A stretch of 64,000 nucleotides of DNA, taken from NCBI RefSeq assembly GCF_900142885.1, contig NZ_FRCL01000012.1, positions 50,125 to 114,124 of the forward strand, in the 5' to 3' direction. The position numbers and the translations under genes were made by a program. Below the pieces are notes generated by a model. That model worked only from the letters and a program-made list of their open reading frames with translations. It was not told the DNA's origin and searched no databases. Shown here piece by piece: positions 17,526-25,493 of this stretch (position 1 is its first letter; the number at the start of each line of letters is the position of its first letter). The stretch comes from Flavobacterium xinjiangense (GTDB lineage: Bacteria > Bacteroidota > Bacteroidia > Flavobacteriales > Flavobacteriaceae).

Positions 17526-18803
17526 CTAATATCCATACTTATCTTTCCAACGATTTTTAAGAAATTCTCTTATAGAATTTTCTCGGGAATTATTCCCTGG
17601 AACGTATAATGGTTTTTTACTGACTGCATCCGGTAGAAATTCCTGTTCTGCAAAATTGTTGGCAAAATCATGCGAATATTTATACTCGTCACCATATCCT
17701 AATTCCTTCATTAATTTTGTGGGCGCATTGCGCAAATGTATGGGAACTGGTAAATCGCCAGTTTGTTTTACGAGTTGTTGAGCGGTTCCTATAGCTAAAT
17801 ACGAAGCATTACTCTTTGGAGAGGTCGCTAAGTAAATAGCACATTGGCTCAGTATAATTCTGCTTTCTGGATAACCTATGGTTGTAACTGCCTGGAAAGT
17901 ATTATTGGCCATGATAAAAGCGGTAGGATTCGCATTTCCTATGTCTTCACTAGAAAGAATTAACATACGGCGTGCTATAAATTTGACATCCTCGCCACCT
18001 TCAATCATTCTTGCTAACCAATATACGGCGCCATTTGGATCACTTCCCCGAATTGATTTTATAAAAGCTGAAACAATATCATAATGTTGCTCACCGCTTT
18101 TGTCATATAAAACGGTGTTTTGCTGCACCAATGCAAATACTCTGTCATTAGTGATGATAATTTGGTCTTCATTAGACGCGTTTACGACAAGTTCAAAAAT
18201 ATTTAATAGCTTACGGCCATCGCCGCCAGAAAGTCGCAGCAGCGCTTCTGTTTCTTCAAGTTTAATGTTTTTTGATCCTAAAAAAGTATCTGTTTTTAAA
18301 GCGCGATGCAATAAAGTCTCTAAATCAGCTTTCGTAAAAGCATTCAAAACATATACTTGACATCTAGACAATAAGGCAGGTATGACTTCAAAACTAGGAT
18401 TTTCTGTTGTTGCGCCTATTAAAGTAATCCATCCTTTTTCTACAGCTGCCAAAAGAGAGTCTTGCTGTGATTTACTGAACCTATGGATTTCGTCTATAAA
18501 AAGGATTGGATTTTTTGCAGTAAGCAGTCCGCCACTTTGTTTTGCTTTTTCGATAACCTCACGAATATCTTTTACACCAGAATTGATGGCACTCAAAATA
18601 TAGAAAGGACGTTTTGATTCTTGCGCAATAATTTGTGCCAAAGTCGTCTTTCCCGTTCCAGGTGGTCCCCATAAAATCAAGGAAGGAATTATTCCTTTTG
18701 TAATTTGCTGTGTTAATGAGCCACTTGGTCCTACCAAATGGGATTGACTGATATAGTCTTCTAATTTTTGTGGTCGAATGCGTTCTGCAAGTGGTGCTTC
18801 CAT
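17526..18803 (-). CDS. rarA: Replication-associated recombination protein A (AAA+ ATPase)
   Basis: RarA/MgsA is a clamp-loader-like AAA+ ATPase acting at stalled replication forks. The 425-residue protein has Walker A WGPPGTGKTT near residues 45-54, Walker B ILFIDEIHRFS near 101-111, sensor I in GATTENPSFEV near 133, and the C-terminal MgsA oligomerisation part (NPTAFIMANNTFQAVTTIGYPE, then LPVPIHLRNAPTKLMKELGYG). It is transcribed away from the rhomboid gene; the shared upstream region contains copy 2 of the dispersed hairpin element. Confidence 0.95.
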   Translation of the reverse strand: MEAPLAERIRPQKLEDYISQSHLVGPSGSLTQQITKGIIPSLILWGPPGTGKTTLAQIIAQESKRPFYILSAINSGVKDIREVIEKAKQSGGLLTAKNPILFIDEIHRFSKSQQDSLLAAVEKGWITLIGATTENPSFEVIPALLSRCQVYVLNAFTKADLETLLHRALKTDTFLGSKNIKLEETEALLRLSGGDGRKLLNIFELVVNASNEDQIIITNDRVFALVQQNTVLYDKSGEQHYDIVSAFIKSIRGSDPNGAVYWLARMIEGGEDVKFIARRMLILSSEDIGNANPTAFIMANNTFQAVTTIGYPESRIILSQCAIYLATSPKSNASYLAIGTAQQLVKQTGDLPVPIHLRNAPTKLMKELGYGDEYKYSHDFANNFAEQEFLPDAVSKKPLYVPGNNSRENSIREFLKNRWKDKYGY

Positions 18804-18860
18804 TTTGTAAAATTACTATTTTTCAAACTGAACTTGTTTTAGTTTCTATTTTTTTTTGGA

Positions 18861-18943
18861 ACTATTTCCAGCTGTCCACTCTATCTTTTTATCTCGTTAA
18901 TGAAAACGATATAAAAAGGATGCCGTTTCCATCTGGGCTAGGG
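18861..18943 (+). repeat. Dispersed hairpin element, copy 2 (short subtype)
   Basis: CCAG (18868-18871) can pair with CTGG (18933-18936). The inner hairpin is CTTTTTATCTCGTT with AACGATATAAAAAG (one mismatch) and a short loop. The right end reads GGATGCCGTTTCCATCTGGGCTAGGG. It lies in the divergent region between rarA and the rhomboid gene. Only one side of the outer AGC/GCT pairing is kept here. Confidence 0.65.
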
Positions 18944-19054
18944 TATGCATTTAAAAGTGGACTATTAGTTTTAGTCTGACAAAATAGCATTAAATTGCTT
19001 TTGGATAAATTTTTGATTTTAAAATTACCAAGAATAATAAACCTAAAGCTACTA

Positions 19055-19834
19055 ATGGATAATCATTTTAAATTTACCAATAAAGTTATCGGGCTTCCGC
19101 TTTTTTTTGTACTATTCTTATGGTTCGTATTTTGGCTTGAAGTACGATTTGATTTTGATTTTGTTGAAAACGGGATTTATCCAAGAGAATTTATTGGTTT
19201 ACAAGGAGTTATATTTAGTCCTTTTATCCATGGTGATATTGAACATTTATATAATAACTCCATTCCATTGCTAATTTTATTGGCTGCTTTGCAATTTTTT
19301 TATGCCAGTCACTCTGTAAAAGTTATAGGATTTGGAATTTTGCTTTCGGGAATTATTACTTGGGTTATAGGTAGGGGTAGTTACCATATTGGCGCAAGCG
19401 GTTTGATTTATGTATTGGTGAGTTTTATCTTTTTCAAAGGTATACAAACACGATACTATCGTCTGGTAGCTTTGTCTCTGGCCGTAATTGTCGTTTATGG
19501 TGGTTTAGTGTGGTATGTCTTTCCAAGTCCCGAGGTCTCAGGTGGAAAAGTAATTTCTTGGGAGGGTCATTTGGCTGGATTGATAACGGGTCTTGTCTTG
19601 TCTTTATTTTATAAAACACCAGAGTATAGAAAGTTAATTAAATACGATTGGGAAAAACCGGATTTTAATCCTTCAGAAGATAAATTTATGCAGCGTTTTG
19701 ATGCCAATGGAAATTTTGTAAATCTTGCTGCTCCTGAACAAACAGAGGAGTTGTCAAGCTATTACTCTTCTGATTTTCTGGTGGATTATAATATTATCTT
19801 AAACGAAAAAAACGAATCAAAACCGGAGTCATGA
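19055..19834 (+). CDS. Rhomboid family intramembrane serine protease
   Basis: A 259-residue polytopic membrane protein with rhomboid signatures: HGDIEHLYNNSIPLLILLAAL near residues 60-80, the catalytic-serine loop GASGLIYVLVSF near 112, and the histidine helix WEGHLAGLITGLVL near 170. The soluble tail of about 60 residues is rich in charged residues. The ATG at 19055 gives a short N-terminal cytosolic segment before the first helix (LPLFFVLFLWFVFWLEV) and is preferred over a TTG at 18995. A terminator hairpin overlaps the stop codon. Substrates are unknown. Confidence 0.88.
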   Translation: MDNHFKFTNKVIGLPLFFVLFLWFVFWLEVRFDFDFVENGIYPREFIGLQGVIFSPFIHGDIEHLYNNSIPLLILLAALQFFYASHSVKVIGFGILLSGIITWVIGRGSYHIGASGLIYVLVSFIFFKGIQTRYYRLVALSLAVIVVYGGLVWYVFPSPEVSGGKVISWEGHLAGLITGLVLSLFYKTPEYRKLIKYDWEKPDFNPSEDKFMQRFDANGNFVNLAAPEQTEELSSYYSSDFLVDYNIILNEKNESKPES

Positions 19835-19843
19835 TTCGTTTTT
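19811..19843 (+). terminator. Intrinsic terminator overlapping the rhomboid stop codon
   Basis: AACGAATCA (19811-19819) pairs perfectly with TGATTCGTT (19832-19840), followed by a T-run. The right arm begins with the TGA stop of the rhomboid gene, so the left arm is coding sequence. Confidence 0.75.
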
Positions 19844-19860
19844 ATATATGAGTTTAGATT

Positions 19861-19879
19861 CCCTTCCCTTTGGGAAGGG
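19861..19879. repeat. GC-rich perfect hairpin between convergent genes
   Basis: CCCTTCCC (19861-19868) pairs with GGGAAGGG (19872-19879) around TTT. It lies between the rhomboid gene and rlmB, 13 bases from the rlmB stop. There is no T-run on the rlmB side, so it may act as an RNA 3'-end stabiliser rather than a terminator. Confidence 0.5.
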
Positions 19880-19891
19880 CGGGGGATGGGA

Positions 19892-20626
19892 CTAACTTCT
19901 TTGTCTCACCGCTTCATATAAAAAAGCACCACAAGCAACGGATACATTCAAAGAACCAATGGTTCCAAACATAGGCAGTTTTGCTTTTTCATCGACAATT
20001 TTTAGTACAGACGGATTTACTCCACGATCCTCTGATCCCATAATTATTGCTACAGGTTCATTTAAATTGATGTCATAAATATTTTGATCTGTTTTTTCAG
20101 TGGCAGCCACTGTTTTAATTCCGCTTGCTTGCAAAAGAAAAATCGCGTCCTTAATATGTTCTACTTTACAAATTGGAATATTAAAAACGGCTCCAGCTGA
20201 AGTTTTTACGGTGTCTCCGTTTACTGGTGCTGAACCTGCTTTTTGAACAATGATACCATTTACACCTGTACATTCAGCTGTTCTGATAATAGCTCCAAAA
20301 TTACGGGCATCTGATATTTGATCTAGTATTAGAAACAAAGGTTTTTTGCCATTTTCAATTACTGATTCTATCAAAGACTCTAAATCAAAAAAGGAAATAG
20401 GGGAGATAGTTGCTACGGCACCTTGATGATTATTAGGGGTAAGCCTGTTTAATTTTTCAACAGGAACATAAGAGAAGTTGATGTTACCTCGCTTCATCAC
20501 TTTCATTAAATCTTTCATCAGTTCGCTGCTCGCTTCCTTTTGAATATAGACTTTGTCTACTGTTGCGCCTGCTTGTATGGCTTCTATTATTGCTCTAATC
20601 CCGAATATTTGGTGTTCTTTTTCCAT
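19892..20626 (-). CDS. rlmB: TrmH-family rRNA 2'-O-methyltransferase (RlmB-like)
   Basis: A SPOUT-class RNA methyltransferase of 244 residues, matching RlmB, which methylates G2251 of 23S rRNA. The N-terminal substrate-binding domain starts EHQIFGIRAIIEAIQAG. The SPOUT knot motifs are LDQISDARNFGAIIRTAECTG near residues 101-121, VAIIMGSEDRGVNP near 195, and SLNVSVACGAFLYEAVRQ at the C-terminus. I chose the ATG at 20626 because the next in-frame start upstream lies inside a TATATTTG promoter box. That box ends four bases before the ATG, so the message may be leaderless. Confidence 0.92.
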   Translation of the reverse strand: MEKEHQIFGIRAIIEAIQAGATVDKVYIQKEASSELMKDLMKVMKRGNINFSYVPVEKLNRLTPNNHQGAVATISPISFFDLESLIESVIENGKKPLFLILDQISDARNFGAIIRTAECTGVNGIIVQKAGSAPVNGDTVKTSAGAVFNIPICKVEHIKDAIFLLQASGIKTVAATEKTDQNIYDINLNEPVAIIMGSEDRGVNPSVLKIVDEKAKLPMFGTIGSLNVSVACGAFLYEAVRQRS

Positions 20627-20630
20627 GGCG

Positions 20631-20657
20631 CAAATATACAAAAAAAAACCACCCCAA
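20631..20657 (-). promoter_or_regulatory. Bacteroidetes promoter for rlmB
   Basis: On the minus strand TTG (20657-20655) and TATATTTG (20638-20631) are 16 bases apart. The -33 element lies within the hairpin that probably terminates the upstream susC-susD transcript. Confidence 0.7.
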
Positions 20658-20674
20658 AAAATGGGATGGTTTTT
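20645..20674 (-). terminator. Probable terminator of susC-susD
   Basis: Minus-strand AAAACCATCCCA pairs imperfectly with TGGGGTGGTTTT and is followed by a run of T. It begins about 23 bases after the susD stop and overlaps the rlmB promoter. Confidence 0.7.
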
Positions 20675-20696
20675 TAAAAATTTAATTAAGTGATAA

Positions 20697-22148
20697 CTAG
20701 AATTTATCCCAGAATATTTTTGAAGTTAATTTATCTCCACCTGTTACTGTTGCGGCAGCAGCAGTAACATTTGTTGAATTAACAGTAGCTTCACCTGCAG
20801 GATAAGTTAATCTTGTAGGAACCGATTTGATATCGTTATATGTTGTAGCAGGAGCTACTAATACTGGATAATCTAATCTTCTCCATGAATCCCATGCTTC
20901 AAAACCTCTATTATATAAAGCGATCCAAGCTTGTTCTCCAATACTTTTTTTCCATGCTGCAGTTGATGTCCCGTTGTAAGGATTAGCAACTAAATATGCT
21001 GTTGCGTCAACAGTTGCTACACCCCAACTATCCATAGAAGCGGTAACAGCGCTGTTGTAGTGCGTTGCAGCTACACCAGCGGCAGCAACACCTCTTGCAG
21101 CAGCTTCGGCAAGTAAAAATTCTTGTTCGCTGTATGCAAGTATAGTTCCTGGGAAAGCTGGAGCTAAAATGGTATTATTAATTGTAGAAAAATTGGTATA
21201 ACTATTAGATGAACCATAAATACCTCCTTTATAAACAGTTGTACCAGGTGCAAATGTGAAATATTTAGCTCTTCTAGGATCGTTTAATGCATTTAATTTA
21301 TTGGCAAATGTATCAGCGATTACAAAATCCTTTCTTCCACTTGCAACTATGTCTGCATACAATGGGTTTGCATTAGGTTGTGCGCCTAAGTAATTCAAAT
21401 TTGCATCATCACTATTGCTTGTCATAATTCCTGCATTAATTGCAGCTGTAGCTTGCGCAGAAGCGTAAGCAGCATCTACATCTGACATGTTGATGGCAAG
21501 TCTTAATCTAAGAGTATTTGCAAATTTCTTCCATTTTGCAGCATTACCATTATATATTAAATCAGCAGAACCAAAGCTAGCTTCTGAGGTATTCAAAGCA
21601 GCTTGAGCGGCAGCTAATCTAGCAATAAGGTCTTTGTAGATTGTCTGCGCATCATCGTATTTAGGCAGTGGGTGTCCTTCGATATCTAAAGCTTCAGAAT
21701 AAGGAACATTACCAAAACTGTCTACTAGAACACTAAAAGTGTAAGCATTCATAATTTCAATGATCGCTCTTTTATTAGCCACAACTGCAGCTTCACTAGC
21801 ACCAGCAGTCACAACTTTGTTTAGCAGAAGATTTGACTCTTTAAAATCTCTAAGAACATCTCTGTAAAGGGTTGTAAAGTGAGTGTCAGGAATAGGTCTT
21901 GTTGTCAAATTGTACTGACTTTCGTCTGGGTAAGTAGTTTCTGCCCAGTGCTGTACTAACATTCTGAAAACGTTTCTGTTTACAGATGCGTTTACCATTT
22001 GGTCTACTAAAGTTTTTTGAGCATTTGTAAATAAAAACTCGGGTTTAGCAGAAGTTGGATTTTTTGTATCTGTATTTAGTCCAGTTATATCATCAGTACA
22101 TGATACAGTCAGAGCTAAAAACGAGATTAATAAAACTATTTTTTTCAT
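20697..22148 (-). CDS. SusD/RagB family outer-membrane nutrient-binding lipoprotein
   Basis: A 483-residue lipoprotein: signal sequence MKKIVLLISFLALTVSC with the lipobox cysteine at residue 17, then FLFTNAQKTLVDQM near 43-56, as in the SusD-like_2 group. The helical TPR-like core follows, with IEIMNAYTFSVLVDSFGNVPYSEAL near residue 130 and the C-terminal region EQAWIALYNRGFEAWDSWRRLDYP near 405. SusD-like proteins cap the SusC transporter at the cell surface and deliver glycans or peptides. It begins three bases after susC, a tight pair. No glycosidase or regulator lies nearby, so the substrate cannot be inferred. Confidence 0.93.
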   Translation of the reverse strand: MKKIVLLISFLALTVSCTDDITGLNTDTKNPTSAKPEFLFTNAQKTLVDQMVNASVNRNVFRMLVQHWAETTYPDESQYNLTTRPIPDTHFTTLYRDVLRDFKESNLLLNKVVTAGASEAAVVANKRAIIEIMNAYTFSVLVDSFGNVPYSEALDIEGHPLPKYDDAQTIYKDLIARLAAAQAALNTSEASFGSADLIYNGNAAKWKKFANTLRLRLAINMSDVDAAYASAQATAAINAGIMTSNSDDANLNYLGAQPNANPLYADIVASGRKDFVIADTFANKLNALNDPRRAKYFTFAPGTTVYKGGIYGSSNSYTNFSTINNTILAPAFPGTILAYSEQEFLLAEAAARGVAAAGVAATHYNSAVTASMDSWGVATVDATAYLVANPYNGTSTAAWKKSIGEQAWIALYNRGFEAWDSWRRLDYPVLVAPATTYNDIKSVPTRLTYPAGEATVNSTNVTAAAATVTGGDKLTSKIFWDKF

Positions 22149-22151
22149 AAT

Positions 22152-25100
22152 TTAAAATTTAAATGTTACGTTAACACCAACATTTCTTGTCGTTGGTAAA
22201 GAACCTATTGAATATCCTGCTGATGAAGCATTAGCACTTAATCCACTTTCTGGGTCTGCATATGGAAGATTTTTGTCTATTATCCATAAATTTGAACCTA
22301 CTATACTAAATTTCATTTCTTGAAGATTCATTCTTGAAACTAGAGTAGTTGGTAAAGAGTAGGTAATATTTACCTCTCTTAACTTGATGAAAGAAGCGTC
22401 ATAAACGAAAGCTTTGTTTGGTGCTCTTCTGTAACCTGATACGTTACCGTATTGGTTCGGAGAAGGAGTTCTTACTGTATTAGGAGCACCAGCAGCGGTA
22501 ACACCCGGTAAGATAACACCACCACCATTGGCGATAGTATTTCTTATTGGGTTGCCCAATTCATTAAGGCCAGCAGTAACGTCATATAAACCAGTAGCTA
22601 AACCATAAGATTGGTCAAGAGAAAATATGTCTCCTCCTTTTTTCATGTCAATTAAGAATCCGAAAGATAAGTTTTTATAAGTAAATTTATTACGAATACC
22701 GCCTAACCAATCAGGATTGACATCACCAATTACGTTGTTTGCAGTTGGGTTTAGTACATATCTACCATTAGCACCAACTATTCTTTCTCCGTTTAAGTAC
22801 GTGAAATCAGTTCCTTTAAGTACACCAAAGGGTTGTCCTACTGACGCATTTAGAGTTACACCACCTTGAAAAGAATTTAATCTTAAGTTTTCAATTCCCT
22901 CAGCTAACTTAGTAACTTTATTTTTGTTTGTAGACCAGTTTACATTGATATCCCAAGCAAAATCTTTTGTTTTAAATGGGGTAACGTTAAATTGAACCTC
23001 AAGACCTTTGTTTTCTACAGTGGCAGCATTTATGTATTTTGCACTGTTACCGGTAGCAGGAGTAAAAGGAACTTGGAAAGCTTCTCCGTCGTTTACGTTT
23101 TTGTAAACACTTACTTCAAAGCCAAGTCTTCTATCTAAAAATTGCATTTCTAAACCGATTTCTGTAGTATTTGATATCACCGGTTTTAAGTTTGGATTAT
23201 TTTTGGTACCTGTAACAGAATATTGTTGGTTAGTGCCAAAAGGGTCGTTCTTAATATAAGTTTCCACTAAAGACAATCCTGGAGTTCCTAATGGACTTTC
23301 AGAATAGCCTGCTCTAATTTTACCAAAACTTAACCATGGTTGATCAATGTGTTTCGTGAAAACATAACTACCCGAAGCAGATAAAGTCCAGATTGCATTA
23401 TTTCCAACTGGTAAGTTAGAAAAAGAATCTCTTCTTGCCGTTGCATCTACGAAAAAGAAGTCTTTGAATCCTAAAGATGCTGATCCATAATAACTGTTAA
23501 CTCCTTGATTAATTTCTGCTTCCACAGGGAAAGGAACAGTTTGTACAGAATTTGATAAACTGAACAAATCTGGTACGATAAGACCACCTTGTGTAGAGTT
23601 TAAGGTAGAAATAACTCTGGTTCTAACAGCTGTACCTCCAAGAAGACCAGTAAGATTAAAACTTTCAGAAAGGTCTTTTTTGAATGTTAGGATGAAATCA
23701 TAATTTTGTTCAGAAAAAGATCTTTGGTATTTTTGGTATCCAGATGTTTCTGATAATCTGTTAATACCAAAATCACCAGCGATAGATCCAAATGCTCTTC
23801 TTTCTTCACGTAATTCGCTATAAGAATCAGTAGATATTTTTGCTGTAGCAGTCACCCAGTCAGCAATTTTATAATCCAATTTAGAGTATCCAATAAAACG
23901 ATTTCTTTCATCAGATTGGAAGTTTTTATTTCTGATGAAATAAGGGTTGTCCCAGTAAATTTGAGTTAAGTCAGATGGGTCAGTAAAGTTCCAGTTAATA
24001 TTTTGTCCACCAGATCTTTCGTAAACTTGTTTCAGTTCTTGAACGTCTACGTTTGTTTGCCACCACTGACGGAAGTTTGACATGATATTTTCATTATATC
24101 CTGTTGAGTTTCTACCCACCGTGCTTTGAGCATTGTAATTAGCAAAAACACTTGCAGATAATTTGTCAGTAAATTTGTGATTTATTTTAGCACTTACGCT
24201 ATTCTTTTTCATATCACTGTTAGGAAGAATACCTGTTTGTTTTGAGTTAGTATAATTCAAAACAAAATTAGTAGTGTCATTTCCATCTTCTAATGAAACA
24301 GAGTTGTTAAAATTTGTTCCTGTTTGGAAGAAAGTTGTAGGGTCATTCTTAGCGGCTACCCATGGAGTAGCTTTTCCGAAACTGTCTGACCAAGGTGTAA
24401 ATGCGTTCCAGTTGTACACCATTAATTTTGGATCGAACGCCGCTCCATAAGAAGCATCTTCTGATGTAGGAACAACTAAATCAAGAATACCGTCTCCATT
24501 TACATCTCTTTCTAAGAAATATCCAGAAGCGTCTTCATAAAAAGGGCCGTAACCTGCTCCGTATTTATCTTGATATTTAACGAAAGTGGATTTGTCAATA
24601 GTACTTCCAACAAATTCAGAAGAAACCGTGATTCCCATTCCTTTTTTTGCTCTACCTTTTTTTGTTGTAATCATTACTACACCATTACCACCTAAATAAC
24701 CGTATAGTGCAGAAGCTGCTGCTCCTTTTAATATGTTCACACTTTCGATGTCTTCCGGATTGAGGTCCATTGCAGCATTACCATAATCATACGTGTTACC
24801 AGCACCAGAAGTTTGATTTCCTGTACCACCAGTTACTAATGAGTTATTGATTGGCATTCCGTCAATAACAATTAACATTTCATTACTTCCGTTTAAACTT
24901 TTAACCCCTCTAGATACGATACTAGATGAACCGCCAAAGTTGTTGTTTCTTTTGATATTAACACCTGCTACTTTTCCGGAAAGTTCGTTGATGAAATTCC
25001 CACTTCCTGCACCTGAATTTAAGTCTTCTGCCTTAACTTCTTGTGTGGCATATCCAAGAGATTTTTTTTCTCTTTTAATTCCTAAAGCTGTTACAACAAC

Positions 25101-25409
25101 TCCTTCAAGTTCTAGTGCGTCACTCGCTAATTTAATATTAACATTTGCAGAACTTGCTACTCTTTCTTGGGTTTTCATCCCAATGTAGCTAAAAATCAAG
25201 ACTTGGCTTGGTGATGCTTTGATAGAGTATTTTCCATCAAAATCAGTTTGTGTTCCAGATTTAGTTCCTTTTACTAATACGCTCACACCTGGTAAAGGTA
25301 GTCCTGCATTGTCGGAAACAGTTCCTGAAACGGCTCTTTCTTGCGCAAAAGTTAGTTGCGCCACAAGTACTACTAATAGTACTAAGAATCCATTGAACTT
25401 TAGTTTCAT
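22152..25409 (-). CDS. SusC/RagA family TonB-dependent outer-membrane transporter
   Basis: A 1085-residue TonB-dependent importer. Order: signal peptide (residues 1-22, ending LTFAQE), CarboxypepD_reg-like domain (AVSGTVSDNAGLPLPGVSV to about residue 110), plug domain with LEGVVVTALGIKREKKSLGYA and the SusC signature SRGVKSLNGSNEMLIVIDGMP near 165-185, then a 22-strand barrel ending in aromatic FKF. It imports a ligand captured by the SusD partner, powered by TonB-ExbBD. With susD it forms a two-gene unit. The ligand is unknown; a tandem of only these two genes is typical of orphan pairs in flavobacteria. Confidence 0.95.
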   Translation of the reverse strand: MKLKFNGFLVLLVVLVAQLTFAQERAVSGTVSDNAGLPLPGVSVLVKGTKSGTQTDFDGKYSIKASPSQVLIFSYIGMKTQERVASSANVNIKLASDALELEGVVVTALGIKREKKSLGYATQEVKAEDLNSGAGSGNFINELSGKVAGVNIKRNNNFGGSSSIVSRGVKSLNGSNEMLIVIDGMPINNSLVTGGTGNQTSGAGNTYDYGNAAMDLNPEDIESVNILKGAAASALYGYLGGNGVVMITTKKGRAKKGMGITVSSEFVGSTIDKSTFVKYQDKYGAGYGPFYEDASGYFLERDVNGDGILDLVVPTSEDASYGAAFDPKLMVYNWNAFTPWSDSFGKATPWVAAKNDPTTFFQTGTNFNNSVSLEDGNDTTNFVLNYTNSKQTGILPNSDMKKNSVSAKINHKFTDKLSASVFANYNAQSTVGRNSTGYNENIMSNFRQWWQTNVDVQELKQVYERSGGQNINWNFTDPSDLTQIYWDNPYFIRNKNFQSDERNRFIGYSKLDYKIADWVTATAKISTDSYSELREERRAFGSIAGDFGINRLSETSGYQKYQRSFSEQNYDFILTFKKDLSESFNLTGLLGGTAVRTRVISTLNSTQGGLIVPDLFSLSNSVQTVPFPVEAEINQGVNSYYGSASLGFKDFFFVDATARRDSFSNLPVGNNAIWTLSASGSYVFTKHIDQPWLSFGKIRAGYSESPLGTPGLSLVETYIKNDPFGTNQQYSVTGTKNNPNLKPVISNTTEIGLEMQFLDRRLGFEVSVYKNVNDGEAFQVPFTPATGNSAKYINAATVENKGLEVQFNVTPFKTKDFAWDINVNWSTNKNKVTKLAEGIENLRLNSFQGGVTLNASVGQPFGVLKGTDFTYLNGERIVGANGRYVLNPTANNVIGDVNPDWLGGIRNKFTYKNLSFGFLIDMKKGGDIFSLDQSYGLATGLYDVTAGLNELGNPIRNTIANGGGVILPGVTAAGAPNTVRTPSPNQYGNVSGYRRAPNKAFVYDASFIKLREVNITYSLPTTLVSRMNLQEMKFSIVGSNLWIIDKNLPYADPESGLSANASSAGYSIGSLPTTRNVGVNVTFKF

Positions 25410-25493
25410 TTTTAAATATTTTGAATTAGTCTCGCAAACTTCATAATAATTTGTTAACTTTCCTAATAAATGTATTTCTTTTTTAATCCTATT

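Noticed and set aside
18995..19054. TTG start extending the rhomboid protein by 20 residues
   Set aside because: The ATG at 19055 gives the normal N-terminus; the extension is low-complexity Leu/Ile/Lys.
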